Shown: positions 9,051-17,384 of the stretch, piece after piece | How positions within the stretch are numbered: the first letter of the stretch is position 1 | Layout: each line of letters begins with the position of its first letter | Origin: an uncultured Acidobacteriota bacterium | GTDB lineage: Bacteria > Acidobacteriota > Terriglobia > Terriglobales > CAINCZ01 | Reading direction: 5' to 3' | Length of the DNA stretch: 41,069 nt | Assembly: GCA_903847195.1 (NCBI GenBank) | Contig: CAINCZ010000004.1 | Coordinates: 1-41,069 of the forward strand | Program-made: the position numbers and the translations under genes | The notes under the pieces: model-generated | Told to the model about the DNA's origin: nothing | Database searches by the model: none | What the model saw: the letters and a program-made list of their open reading frames with translations, nothing else

Positions 9051-9389
9051 TTACAGATCGCGGGAATGGCGTTGCAGATGGCGGCGCACGGCTCCGACCA
9101 CGATCAAGCCGGTACCGATCAGAATCAGGCTGGTGGGCTCAGGCACAGAGGTGTGGCGACGCATGGAGGCCTTGAGCTCTTCGATGGTTTCGTTGGGCTG
9201 CCCGGGGCTGACATCGGCCGGAGCGAGGCTGGCATCGCTGACCAGTCCGGCTCCATGCCGGCCGGAGGTGTGCACCGGAGCTGAGGCAGGGCAATTGGGA
9301 CCCGAGCACCCCGTCCGAATGGCATCGGCCAGAGAAGGCACGCCTAACAGCATGATCACTGCGACGGCGATGGCCAGATTCCTTCTCAT
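9051..9389 (-). CDS. Short PEP-CTERM sorting-domain protein
   Basis: 112 residues with a cleavable signal peptide (MRRNLAIAVAVIMLLGVPSL, cut near ADA), a short low-complexity middle containing two cysteines (CSGPNC), and a C-terminal sorting signal. That signal is VPEP at residues 82-85, a hydrophobic helix (SLILIGTGLIVVGA) and a basic tail (RRHLQRHSR), the tripartite PEP-CTERM pattern recognised by exosortase. The mature region between signals is only about 58 residues with no recognised domain, so the function is unknown. Exosortase is not in the window. PEP-CTERM systems normally go with exopolysaccharide production, which fits the sugar-nucleotide genes nearby. Confidence 0.85.
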   Translation of the reverse strand: MRRNLAIAVAVIMLLGVPSLADAIRTGCSGPNCPASAPVHTSGRHGAGLVSDASLAPADVSPGQPNETIEELKASMRRHTSVPEPTSLILIGTGLIVVGAVRRHLQRHSRDL

Positions 9390-9519
9390 CCGAGCGCTCT
9401 CAAGGGAATTGCGAGTCTAATAGCAACTGTGGGGTATCCACTCACGATTGGTCAATTGAATCCCGGGATTTGAGGTCTATTACCAATAACCATGGTCACC
9501 CGAAAAGTAATCTCAGGTT

Positions 9520-9548
9520 ATACCCAGGTCGGGGTATGGGTAACCCAT
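9520..9548. repeat. Overlapping inverted repeats
   Basis: ATACCC (9520-9525) pairs with GGGTAT (9532-9537), and a 13-base dyad ATGGGTAACCCAT occupies 9536-9548. The two compete for the same bases. They lie after the penicillin-binding-protein stop and about 130 bases upstream of the PEP-CTERM start, so they could be an operator for the latter. There is no clean T-run for a terminator. Confidence 0.35.
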
Positions 9549-9571
9549 CGGGGGCAGCAGTAACACTACGC

Positions 9572-11812
9572 TCAGTGGCTCTCGCCGTCGCCGGGGGCAA
9601 CGTCCGGGCGGTCGAGTTTGGGCTGGGGGGTATGCGGTTTGACCTCCGGGGCAGCGGAAAATTTCTCGTTGGGTTGGCCCTTGATGGCCACTCTCATGAA
9701 GTCGATCCAGACGGGCAGAGCGGCCATGCCGCCGGTTTCCTTGCTGCCCAGCGAACGGGCCTTTTCGTCGAAGCCGATCCACACGCCGCAGGTGACGGAA
9801 GGCGAAAAGCCGACGAACCAGGCATCGCTGAAGTCATTGGTGGTGCCGGTCTTGCCGGCGAGCGGGTGCTTGAGCTTGCTGGCCTGAAATCCGGTGCCAT
9901 GCAGCACGACCTCCTGCAGCAGTGAGGTCATGGTGCGGGCCGTGCGGGCGGGGATGACGTCGCGCACCTCGGGGAAATCTTCCTCCAGGATGCGTCCGTC
10001 GTAGGAGGTGACCTTGCGAATGTAGCGCGGCACCACGCGGACTCCATCGTTGGGGAAGGTCGTAAAAGCCGCGGTGTGCTCGAGGAGCGTGATTTCGCCG
10101 GCACCCAGCGCCAGCGGCAGATAAGGCGGCAGGTTGGAAGTAACGCCAAAGCGATGGGTGTACTCGATGACCTTGTGGACGGAAAGTTTTTCGGTCAGCT
10201 TCAGCGCGGGGATATTGCGCGACTGCGCAAATGCGCGCCGCAGGGAGATATTGCCTTCGAACTTGCCATCGTAATTGTGTGGCGTATAGGGTCCGGAGGC
10301 GGTCTGGAAGGTGGTGGGCGCATCCAGGATTACGTCATCCGGCGTGGCGCCGTTGTCGATGGCCGCGGTGTAGACGTAGGGCTTGAACGAAGAACCAGTC
10401 TGGCGCAGAGCCTGGGTAGAGCGATTGAACTTGGAGAGGTTGAAGTCGCGCCCACCGACCATGGCACGAATGTCGCCGGTGCTGTTGTCGAGCGCCAGCA
10501 GGGCGCCTTGCGTGCCTGAGTCCTGTTCCAACTGGACGCGAGCCATGCCTTCGTTGCCCGCCGCCAGCACCTTCACGTAGACGACATCGCCGGCAGCCAG
10601 AATCTCGGAGGGCAATTTGTGGCGGGTCCAGGCGATCTCCTCGGCTCCGATGGAGGCGGTGTGGCGTCCGAACTTCAGGAATGCCACGGAACCCGCAACC
10701 TGCGTGACGAGTGCGTGGACGTATTTCCCGGGCGCGACGGCCTGAGCCCAGTCAGGGTGGACGTAGGATGCCAGCGGCTGGCCGTCGGCAATGACATTGG
10801 ATAGCGAGCCGCGCCATCCGTGGCGGCGTTCGTAGGCAGCCAGACCGTCGAGCAGCGCCTGGTTGGCCGCGGTCTGAAGTTCGACATCCAGCGTGGTATA
10901 GACGCGCAGGCCGCGCTGGTGGACCTCGTCGCTGCCGTACTTGCGCTCCAGGTAGCGGCGCACCTCTTCGATAAAGTACGGGGCCAGCGCATTGGGCGCG
11001 GGCTGGAGATTGAGCCGGACGGGAGACTGCTTGGCCTGCGTGGCCTGGTCCACGTTGACCTTGCCGTCTTCCATCATGGCGTTGATCACGAGGTTGCGGC
11101 GGCGCTGCGAGCGGTCGAGGGCATTGATGGGCGAATAGTAGCTGGGAGCCTTAGGCAAGCCTGCCAGCAGAGCGGCTTCGGGCAGGGTCAGGTCCTTGGC
11201 GCGCTTGTTGAAATAAAACTCGGACCCGGCCGCAAAACCGTAGACCCCGTGGCCAAGAAAAATCTGGTTGGCGTAAAGCGTGAAGATCTGCTGCTTGGTG
11301 AAGTGCCGCTCGATCTGGATCGAGAGCAGGACCTCCTGCACCTTGCGCCGGATGGTGCGGTCGGGGGTCAGAAAGAGATTGCGCGAAAGCTGCATGGTCA
11401 GGGTGGAAGCACCCTGCGCGCGGCTGCCGCTGGCCAGGTTGCGCCAGGCCGCTCCGAGTACGCGCCACACGTTCACGCCCCAGTGGCTTTCATAGTCCTT
11501 GTCCTCGATGGCAATCAGGGCATCGCGCAGGACTGGCGGGAAGTCGTCGTAGGCAGCAATGACGCGACGCTGAAGGGCGAACGAGCCGATGACCTTGCCG
11601 TTACGGTCGTATAGTTCGGTGGTGGTGGCCGGGCGGTAGCGCTCCAACTCGGTGACCTGCGGCAGGTCGGTCGAATAGATGAAAACCAGCCCGCATAGGG
11701 CACCAGCCAACGCAGCCGCCAGCACCAGCAGGGCGAATGCCAGACGGCCCGCCAGTTTCCGGGGGGTGCGCGGAGGGAGATCACGCGCCAGTTGTGGCCT
11801 TGGTTGAGCCAT
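9572..11812 (-). CDS. Class A penicillin-binding protein (PBP1A type)
   Basis: Bifunctional peptidoglycan synthase anchored in the inner membrane, 746 residues. A short cytoplasmic tail and one transmembrane helix (about residues 22-46) are followed by a GT51 glycosyltransferase domain with the catalytic glutamate in EDKDYESHWG (E103), GASTLTMQLSRNLFL, and RKVQEVLLSIQIE. The transpeptidase domain has the nucleophile in SSFK (S474, K477), the SRN box (QSRNIPALKL) and KTGTTN (K654). All catalytic motifs are intact. The region between the two domains is modest in size. Followed after 182 bases by the PEP-CTERM gene, the PASTA gene lying further on, which makes an envelope-directed stretch. Confidence 0.93.
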   Translation of the reverse strand: MAQPRPQLARDLPPRTPRKLAGRLAFALLVLAAALAGALCGLVFIYSTDLPQVTELERYRPATTTELYDRNGKVIGSFALQRRVIAAYDDFPPVLRDALIAIEDKDYESHWGVNVWRVLGAAWRNLASGSRAQGASTLTMQLSRNLFLTPDRTIRRKVQEVLLSIQIERHFTKQQIFTLYANQIFLGHGVYGFAAGSEFYFNKRAKDLTLPEAALLAGLPKAPSYYSPINALDRSQRRRNLVINAMMEDGKVNVDQATQAKQSPVRLNLQPAPNALAPYFIEEVRRYLERKYGSDEVHQRGLRVYTTLDVELQTAANQALLDGLAAYERRHGWRGSLSNVIADGQPLASYVHPDWAQAVAPGKYVHALVTQVAGSVAFLKFGRHTASIGAEEIAWTRHKLPSEILAAGDVVYVKVLAAGNEGMARVQLEQDSGTQGALLALDNSTGDIRAMVGGRDFNLSKFNRSTQALRQTGSSFKPYVYTAAIDNGATPDDVILDAPTTFQTASGPYTPHNYDGKFEGNISLRRAFAQSRNIPALKLTEKLSVHKVIEYTHRFGVTSNLPPYLPLALGAGEITLLEHTAAFTTFPNDGVRVVPRYIRKVTSYDGRILEEDFPEVRDVIPARTARTMTSLLQEVVLHGTGFQASKLKHPLAGKTGTTNDFSDAWFVGFSPSVTCGVWIGFDEKARSLGSKETGGMAALPVWIDFMRVAIKGQPNEKFSAAPEVKPHTPQPKLDRPDVAPGDGESH

Positions 11813-11902
11813 CGGAAGCTGAGGTCAGGATAGCAGATGCGGGAGCAAAGAGCGTCGTTCGCAGTTCTCAGCGCTCTCTCAAAGAAGCAAAGACAACAGT
11901 TA

Positions 11903-11952
11903 CTGCGGGTCTGCTTATCCCCCCGGGCAAACCGGCCAGATGAAGCCCGCAG
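11903..11952. repeat. Inverted repeat upstream of PBP gene
   Basis: CTGCGGG (11903-11909) and CCCGCAG (11946-11952) form a 7-base perfect dyad around a 36-base G+C-rich spacer. It lies about 90-140 bases upstream of the PBP start on the reverse strand, in the 227-base gap after the CsgG-family gene. It could be a leader structure of the PBP mRNA; no known riboswitch consensus fits. Confidence 0.3.
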
Positions 11953-11978
11953 CTCATGCTAACCCAACAACAGCGGAA

Positions 11979-12006
11979 CTCCTGACCTTTGCATGCAGGC
12001 CAGGAG
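11979..12006 (-). terminator. Candidate terminator of CsgG-family gene
   Basis: CTCCTG (11979-11984) pairs with CAGGAG (12001-12006), and after one mismatch CCT pairs with AGG, leaving an 8-base loop. On the reverse strand it begins about 34 bases past the stop and is followed by TTCCGCTGTTGTT, a poor but T-rich tract. Confidence 0.4.
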
Positions 12007-12039
12007 CCCCGACATCAATCAAGCGCATTCCATGTTGAG

Positions 12040-13023
12040 CTACCTGGCATCGCCAGTAGGCGTCTTTGCTATATCACCTACCTTGAAGCCTGCACCAGAA
12101 ACGACCTTGCAGACGGACGAAGAGGCATCCACTTCAGCGACCTCAATTATGCCAATCGAGTCGGAGAGGCGACGGATGACAGCCCCTGTAGCCGGGTCTT
12201 TGATTTCCCGGCGGAGGCGTTCGACACTGAGCCGATCACCGACTTTGATGCCGCTGCCGGTACCAGCATTGACGACGACCTCGAACCCCTCGACGAAAGC
12301 TACCAGCGCCTGCACCGTGACGGTGCGTGTGGGGAGCTTTGCGGAGGCGCCAATTATGCCCTGGACCAACTGAACCATGGAAGCCTTGACCGCTTCCCCG
12401 ATAATGGTCTCCTGAAATCCGCTGGTGCCAAAGTCCACTCCTCCAGCGCCGAATCCGCCCCAAGTACCGCCACCACCGAGCAACGAAGTGCTGGAGCGCG
12501 AAGATTCACCCTTACCTTCTGCGACGCCAAGGATTTCCCCCGTCTCTGTGTCCACCATGCGAGCATCAACGCTGACGATCGCTTTCGAAGTCTTGCGCCC
12601 GACCCGCCCCACGCCAAAAGGAATCAACCCACCGGCCGCACCACCGATATTTGTACTCTTGTTCTCATGACCGAATTGAGTAATGGTCCCCACGATGATG
12701 GCGTCCACTCCGAGAATCTTCCCGATCCTGGCGGCTGAGGATGGATCGGCGCGATTGCTATTGGCAAAATTCTGCTCGGCAAGTACTTTGTCCAGCATGC
12801 GCCGCTCAATCACTGCGTAGGTGCCATCTTGCACAAGGTGCTTGACGAGCAGCGAGGACATTCCCTTACCAACGTCGACGGACTGGCCAAAGACAGCATC
12901 AGCAGCCGTCTTTACGGCCCCATATTCAAAGTCCAACACCGCAACGCGCTTCTTGGGATCGGCAGCATGAAGCGCTAAAGCCACCGTAATAATCCAGATA
13001 CCTACAGCGAGTACTCTCTTCAT
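12040..13023 (-). CDS. CsgG/HfaB-family protein
   Basis: 327 residues with a signal peptide (MKRVLAVGIWIITVALALHA). The CsgG-type domain follows: KRVAVLDFEYG near the N-terminus, GKGMSSLLVKHLVQDGTYAVIERRML, LGVDAIIVGTITQF, and VDARMVDTETGEIL. In curli systems CsgG forms an outer-membrane secretion pore, but the lipobox cysteine of E. coli CsgG is absent, a Gly-rich loop (SLLGGGGTWGGFGAGG) is inserted, and no csgA, csgE or csgF is nearby. The C-terminal 90 residues look like a separate beta-rich domain (VNAGTGSGIKVGDRLSVERL). More likely a periplasmic or outer-membrane protein of unknown substrate than a curli exporter. It has its own strong promoter. Confidence 0.8.
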   Translation of the reverse strand: MKRVLAVGIWIITVALALHAADPKKRVAVLDFEYGAVKTAADAVFGQSVDVGKGMSSLLVKHLVQDGTYAVIERRMLDKVLAEQNFANSNRADPSSAARIGKILGVDAIIVGTITQFGHENKSTNIGGAAGGLIPFGVGRVGRKTSKAIVSVDARMVDTETGEILGVAEGKGESSRSSTSLLGGGGTWGGFGAGGVDFGTSGFQETIIGEAVKASMVQLVQGIIGASAKLPTRTVTVQALVAFVEGFEVVVNAGTGSGIKVGDRLSVERLRREIKDPATGAVIRRLSDSIGIIEVAEVDASSSVCKVVSGAGFKVGDIAKTPTGDAR

Positions 13024-13091
13024 GGTCGTCTCCCGAAATCGATGTCAGGACAACAGCGCCCGCCAAAAGATGTCTCGAAGGAATACGGAAC

Positions 13092-13119
13092 ATTGTAAGC
13101 GCGGGGGGTGGGTTGTCAA
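13092..13119 (-). promoter_or_regulatory. Sigma-70 promoter of CsgG-family gene
   Basis: On the reverse strand a perfect TTGACA -35 (13114-13119) is followed by a 16-base spacer and a TACAAT -10 (13092-13097), five of six to consensus. The start would be near 13085 with a leader of about 60 bases. It is one of the best promoters in the window and makes this gene independent of the upstream protease gene. Confidence 0.75.
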
Positions 13120-13249
13120 CTGCGCAATCGTACCCTCCCACGCCCGCCGGGAGAGTGTGGTTTCAGCAGCGGAGGTGCAAATGGAGAGGGAGTCGTATCG
13201 GCAAACCGAGTCTTTGACTTTGGTGTATACCCAGCGGAGTAAGAGAGCA

Positions 13250-13280
13250 TCTGGCCGCGGGCATCGCGTCCGTGGCCAGA
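13250..13280 (-). terminator. Candidate terminator of S41-like gene
   Basis: TCTGGCC (13250-13256) pairs perfectly with GGCCAGA (13274-13280) across a 17-base G+C-rich loop, 8 bases past the stop. On the reverse strand it is followed by TGCTCTCTTACTCC, which is T-rich without a continuous run. Confidence 0.4.
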
Positions 13281-13288
13281 CTTAAGAA

Positions 13289-14563
13289 CTAAGGCTTTAC
13301 GGCAGGGATGGAAGCCGATGCGGCAGCGGCGTCGGCCTTCGGCTTGACGCCATTCTTCAGCACGTCAACGGCGCGCCGCAACTGCTCGTCCGTAGACTTC
13401 TTTTCCTTCTTCAGCGGCTCGTCTTTGCCGGTACCGCGGGCTTCGTCCTCTTCCGGCAAAACCACTTCATCGTCCTTGTCGGAGACCACCACGTTCGGCG
13501 TCACGGCCGTATCCTGAATGGCCTTGCCCCCGGGCGTATAGAACTTCGCGACCGAGAGGATGACCGCCGCGCCGTCGGGCAGGTCGAGCGTCTTCTGTAC
13601 CGAGCCGTCGCCGAAGGTCTTTTCACCCACCACGTCGGCGCGGGCATTCTCGAGCAGCGCCACGGCAGCCACTTCCGCAGCACCAGAGGTTCCACGATTC
13701 ACGACCACGACCAGCGGCATATCCGTGATGGCCTTCTGCGGATCGGCGTTGAACGTCTGGCGCGGAAACTTCTGTCCCTGCAGGTAGGTGATGGTGCCGT
13801 GGTTCAGGAAGAGGTTGGCCAGCGCCACGCCCTCAGCCTGCTCGCCCGACGAGACATTGCGCAGGTCGAGCACCAGCTTTTTGGCACCCTGCTTCTGCAG
13901 CGACTTGATCCGGTTGGCCACTTCCTGGCTGCGTCCCTTCAACAAGGCGAAGGGCTGGATGTAACCGATTCCCTCTTCCAGCATCTTGTCGGTCGGCTGC
14001 GGCGCGGAGATGACTTCGCGGGTCAGAACGGTCTTGGCCGGATCGGCACGACGCGAGCGCACGACGGACACGGTGACGTTGGAGCCAGGCTGGCCGTTGA
14101 GCAGGTTTTGAATTTCAACCAGCGAAAGCTCGCGGGTGCTGCGGCCTTCGATCGCTTCCAGGATGTCGCCATTGTCGATCCCTGCCTTGTCGGCGGGACC
14201 ATTGGGAACGACCGAAACCACGGTCGCATATCCGAAGCGCTTGGAGACCGTAGCGCCGATGGTGGCCCGGCCGTCGTTCTGATGGGCCTTGTAGTCCTTG
14301 TACTGTGCGGCGCTCAGGTAGCTCGAATTGGAGTCCAGCGACTCCAGCAAGCCATGCAGCGCACCCTCGGTGACCGCGGCCATGTTCGGCTGCTCGACGT
14401 ACTCGCTGCGGATCCGCGACAGGACTTCCGAGTAGACGCCGATCTGGCGGTAGGCGCTATCGTCGCTGCTGGTAGCGGCTTTGGCCCCGAGTCCGCCGAT
14501 CACGACGAACAGAACGATGGCCACAGAGGCGGTGAGAACTACGGCTTTGACGGCTTTTGACAT
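13289..14563 (-). CDS. S41 C-terminal-processing protease-like, probably inactive
   Basis: 424 residues: signal anchor (about 8-28), CtpA N-terminal helices (EVLSRIRSEYVE), a PDZ domain (about 95-180, VVSVVPNGPADKAGIDNGDIL) and an S41 domain. In active enzymes the nucleophile and base lie in SASASE and GEKTFGKG, 25 residues apart. Here the matching stretches are GTSGAAE and GEKTFGDG: the Ser position is Gly294 and the Lys position is Asp319. I read these codons directly (GGT and GAC on the reverse strand). The fold motifs around them are well kept, so this is likely a pseudoprotease using its PDZ domain to bind C-termini. A Ser at 293 is one residue off register. The acidic then basic C-terminal tail is family-variable. 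Confidence 0.85.
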   Translation of the reverse strand: MSKAVKAVVLTASVAIVLFVVIGGLGAKAATSSDDSAYRQIGVYSEVLSRIRSEYVEQPNMAAVTEGALHGLLESLDSNSSYLSAAQYKDYKAHQNDGRATIGATVSKRFGYATVVSVVPNGPADKAGIDNGDILEAIEGRSTRELSLVEIQNLLNGQPGSNVTVSVVRSRRADPAKTVLTREVISAPQPTDKMLEEGIGYIQPFALLKGRSQEVANRIKSLQKQGAKKLVLDLRNVSSGEQAEGVALANLFLNHGTITYLQGQKFPRQTFNADPQKAITDMPLVVVVNRGTSGAAEVAAVALLENARADVVGEKTFGDGSVQKTLDLPDGAAVILSVAKFYTPGGKAIQDTAVTPNVVVSDKDDEVVLPEEDEARGTGKDEPLKKEKKSTDEQLRRAVDVLKNGVKPKADAAAASASIPAVKP

Positions 14564-14619
14564 TGAACTTCTTTATTGCCGCAAGCTTCTCGACTGAGCT
14601 GCAGGCATGGGTCTGTCAA

Positions 14620-14625
14620 ATTATA
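14620..14625 (-). promoter_or_regulatory. Candidate -10 for S41-like gene
   Basis: A perfect TATAAT lies on the reverse strand at 14620-14625, about 55 bases before the ATG at 14563 and after the M48 stop. No good -35 hexamer is seen at 16-18 bases spacing. Confidence 0.4.
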
Positions 14626-14710
14626 CCGAACTCCACGAGAGACTGCGGCATAACCCGGCGCTCGTTTAGATGCACCGTGCCACCGCAAAAGAGCAAACAA
14701 TGAATCTGCG

Positions 14711-15868
14711 TTACCCGGGAAAAACCGCCTGCCCGTGCGCAACGGCCCAGGCCCGGGCGGCGGCAATGCGGCGGGAGATGGCCGGGTGCGAGTGAAAACA
14801 GACCTCAATCCAGCGCGCGGGCGTGCGTTCGGCCAGGTTCTGCTCGGCCAGCTTGCTCATCGACGAGACGAAAGGCTCGGCCGACTCGACGGCCGCAAAG
14901 GCGTAGCGGTCGGCCTGCCGTTCGTTATGGCGCATCCAGGTATTGAGAAACGGCAGCAGCGCCAGCGAAAGCACGGTGGAGACCAGTGCCAGCAGGGGCA
15001 GGTTGGCGAAATCGGAGATGCTCTCGAAGCGATGGGTGCGAACGGTGTAAGCAAGCACGCGCGAGGCCGCCCAGAAGCCGACCAGGGAAATGACGGCCTG
15101 CACGACGATGCTCTTGAAAATGTGGCGATGGACGTGATGACCCAACTCATGCGCCAGCACGGCTTCGATCTCGTCATCGGAGAAGCTGTCCAGCAGCGTA
15201 TCCGACAGGAGGATGCGCCGCGTGCGCCCCAACCCGGTCAGTGCGGCATTGGCCTTACGGCTCTTGGCCGAGAGCTTCCACTCAAAGACGCCGCGCACGC
15301 GCTTCCCGGCGCGCTGGCTCAGGCGCAACAGGCGGTCTTTCAGTTCTTCGCGCTCCAGCGGCCGGAACTTGTAGAAGATCGGCAACAGCAGCACGGGAGC
15401 CAACTGCACGAGGAGCACAAACAGCACGACAAAGGCGGCCCAGGCGATCAGCCACCAATTCGCGGGCGAGCGGCGCATCAGCAGGTAAACCAGTTCGACC
15501 ACGATGGTGCCGAGCACCAGTCCCACCAGCCACGACTTGAGCTCATCCCACGCCCATGAAAGCAGGCTCTGCCGGGAGAGGCGGTAGCGATGCTCAAGAC
15601 GGAAGCCGTAGTAGTCCAGCCCCAGCCCCAGCAGCTTGCTGATGACGGTGATTGCGAGGAAATAGTAAAAGACCGCCAGAACGTATACCTGGTTCGAGAG
15701 CAGGTAGGAGTATTCGCGGAGCCGCAGCGACCATCCGGCCAGCAGCAGCACCAGCAGAAAGAGAGCTGAAAGCAGGAAGTCGGCAACGCCGAGGCGGCGG
15801 CGCGTCCGGTTATAGGCACGCGCCTCCGGCGTATCCGGCGTTGCAGTGATCTCTGGTTCTTCGTTCAA
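14711..15868 (-). CDS. M48 membrane metalloprotease (Ste24/CAAX protease 1-like)
   Basis: 385-residue polytopic membrane protease. The zinc site is HELGHH (H240, E241, H244) with the third ligand E316 in NERQADRYA; HSHPAISRRI near the end is the conserved C-terminal motif of the Ste24 group. Transmembrane segments are visible near 30-48, 62-80, 112-130, 138-160 and 250-310. Bacterial members act in membrane-protein quality control; the substrate here is unknown. The start is TTG at 15868, supported by GGAGAG seven bases upstream. Only 15 bases separate it from the phosphohexomutase stop, so it is likely in the same operon. Confidence 0.88.
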   Translation of the reverse strand: MNEEPEITATPDTPEARAYNRTRRRLGVADFLLSALFLLVLLLAGWSLRLREYSYLLSNQVYVLAVFYYFLAITVISKLLGLGLDYYGFRLEHRYRLSRQSLLSWAWDELKSWLVGLVLGTIVVELVYLLMRRSPANWWLIAWAAFVVLFVLLVQLAPVLLLPIFYKFRPLEREELKDRLLRLSQRAGKRVRGVFEWKLSAKSRKANAALTGLGRTRRILLSDTLLDSFSDDEIEAVLAHELGHHVHRHIFKSIVVQAVISLVGFWAASRVLAYTVRTHRFESISDFANLPLLALVSTVLSLALLPFLNTWMRHNERQADRYAFAAVESAEPFVSSMSKLAEQNLAERTPARWIEVCFHSHPAISRRIAAARAWAVAHGQAVFPG

Positions 15869-15883
15869 ACCGAATCTCTCCGG

Positions 15884-17314
15884 CTATCCGGCCACGCGCT
15901 CCACGAAGGCGACCGAACTGTCGAGGATTTCCTTCACCAGTTCCGGCGAAGCCGCTTCGCAGTATATCCGCATGAGCGGCTCGGTACCCGAGGCGCGGAA
16001 GAGAACCCAGGCATCGGCGCCGCCGCCGTTGGTCGGCGCATCGAGGAAGAACTTGATACCGTCCAGATTTTCGCTCTTCAGCACGCGGTACTGGCCGATT
16101 TTGGAGAGCTGCGGATCGGCACAACGGGCCAAGGCTGCGTTGATGGTGGCGCGCTCGACATGCAGGTCGCGGCGGCCGTAGTGGTGCTGGCCAAACTCGG
16201 CCTGCAGGTCGGCCATCAGCTGCCCCAGCGGTTTGCCGAAGTCGGCCATGGCGTTGGCCAGCAGCAGCGAGTTCAGGATGCCGTCGCGCTCGGGCAGGTG
16301 GCGCGGGATGCCGATGCCGCCGGACTCTTCGCCGCCAATCAGAACCTCTTTGCCGGAGAGCACGATGTCGGCCACGTACTTGAAGCCGATGCCGTGCTCG
16401 ATGAGTTCGCGGTTGTACTTGCGGGCGATGCGGTCGAGCATGCGCGTGGTGTTGAAGGCGCGCGTGATGGCTCCGGGCCACTTCTTCTTTTCGAGCAGCC
16501 ACAGGGCCAGGATGGCGAAGCATTTGTGGGCGTCAACGAACTGTCCGTCTTCGGTGACGGCGCCCAGACGGTCGGCGTCGCCATCGGTCACGAATCCGCT
16601 GTCGCATTTTTCGCGCAGCACAACTTCCTTCAGGTAGTTGACGTGGGGCTCGATCGGCTCGGGATTGATGCCGGGGAACAGCGGGTCCACGTTGGCGCGC
16701 ACTTGGACGTGGCGGATATTGTGCCGGGTGAAAATGCCGCTCAGGATGTTGCGGCCCGAGCCGTACATGCAGTCGATGGCAAGGTAAAAACTGGCGCGCG
16801 CAATGGCGTCGAGGTCGGCGAAGCGGCTGATAGCGGCAACGTAGGCGGGCAGGAAGTCGACGCGCTCGATCTTGGCCGGCGTGCCCTTCGGCATGCAGTT
16901 GGCATACAGTTCGGTCTCGATGGCCTTCATGATGGCCGGGCTGCCGGAGCCGCCGTACTTGGCTTTGAACTTCACGCCGTTCCAGTTCCACGGATTGTGG
17001 CTGCTGGTGATCATGACGCCGCCGGCGCAGTTGAGGTTCTTGGCGGCATACGAGATGGCGGGCGTGGTGGTGTAGTCGTCGGAGAGACGAATGGGGATGC
17101 CGGCCGCCGCCAGCACTTCGCTGATGGCGGCGGCAAACTCGGGCGAGCCGAAGCGGGTGTCGTAGCCGACGACCAGTCCCTTGCGGGCGTCCTCGTTCTT
17201 GAGCACATAGCTGGCGATGGCGCCGCCCACGCGGCGCACGTTCTCAAAGGTGAAATCGTCGGCGATAACCGCACGCCAACCGTCGGTACCAAAGGTGATG
17301 TTTTCGTTTGCCAT
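15884..17314 (-). CDS. Phosphoglucomutase/phosphomannomutase
   Basis: Alpha-D-phosphohexomutase, 476 residues, interconverting hexose 1- and 6-phosphates. The phosphoserine loop is TSSHNP (S105), the Mg-binding loop DGDADR (D244, D246, D248), the sugar-binding loop GGEESGG (E329, E330), and the phosphate-binding loop RASGTEP near the C-terminus. All four active-site elements are present. Which sugar is preferred cannot be read from sequence, but its position downstream of manA and manC suggests mannose-6-P to mannose-1-P for GDP-mannose; it could also feed GalU. AGGA lies four bases before the ATG. Confidence 0.92.
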   Translation of the reverse strand: MANENITFGTDGWRAVIADDFTFENVRRVGGAIASYVLKNEDARKGLVVGYDTRFGSPEFAAAISEVLAAAGIPIRLSDDYTTTPAISYAAKNLNCAGGVMITSSHNPWNWNGVKFKAKYGGSGSPAIMKAIETELYANCMPKGTPAKIERVDFLPAYVAAISRFADLDAIARASFYLAIDCMYGSGRNILSGIFTRHNIRHVQVRANVDPLFPGINPEPIEPHVNYLKEVVLREKCDSGFVTDGDADRLGAVTEDGQFVDAHKCFAILALWLLEKKKWPGAITRAFNTTRMLDRIARKYNRELIEHGIGFKYVADIVLSGKEVLIGGEESGGIGIPRHLPERDGILNSLLLANAMADFGKPLGQLMADLQAEFGQHHYGRRDLHVERATINAALARCADPQLSKIGQYRVLKSENLDGIKFFLDAPTNGGGADAWVLFRASGTEPLMRIYCEAASPELVKEILDSSVAFVERVAG

Positions 17315-17346
17315 GAAATCCTATGTATTCCGGCTCGTCGGCTTGT

Positions 17347-17382
17347 CCCGGAGTTGGAAAACCGCCAACTCCGGGCCACCAG
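17347..17382 (-). repeat. Palindromic element 1 (after manC)
   Basis: A perfect 11-base stem CCCGGAGTTGG (17347-17357) and CCAACTCCGGG (17365-17375) with a 7-base loop. On the reverse strand it begins CTGGTGGCCC only two bases after the manC stop and has TTTT in the loop. No T-run follows, so it is not a standard terminator. The lead and loop resemble elements 3 and 4 while the stem sequence differs. Confidence 0.7.
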
Positions 17383-17384
17383 GG

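Noticed and set aside
9420..9450. Sigma-54-like GG and GC elements upstream of the PEP-CTERM gene
   Set aside because: The GG to GC distance is 13 bases, not the required 10.
11925..11933. GGGCAAACC, recalling the cyclic-di-GMP-I riboswitch core
   Set aside because: The partner GACGCAAAGC and the pairing arms of the aptamer are missing on both strands.
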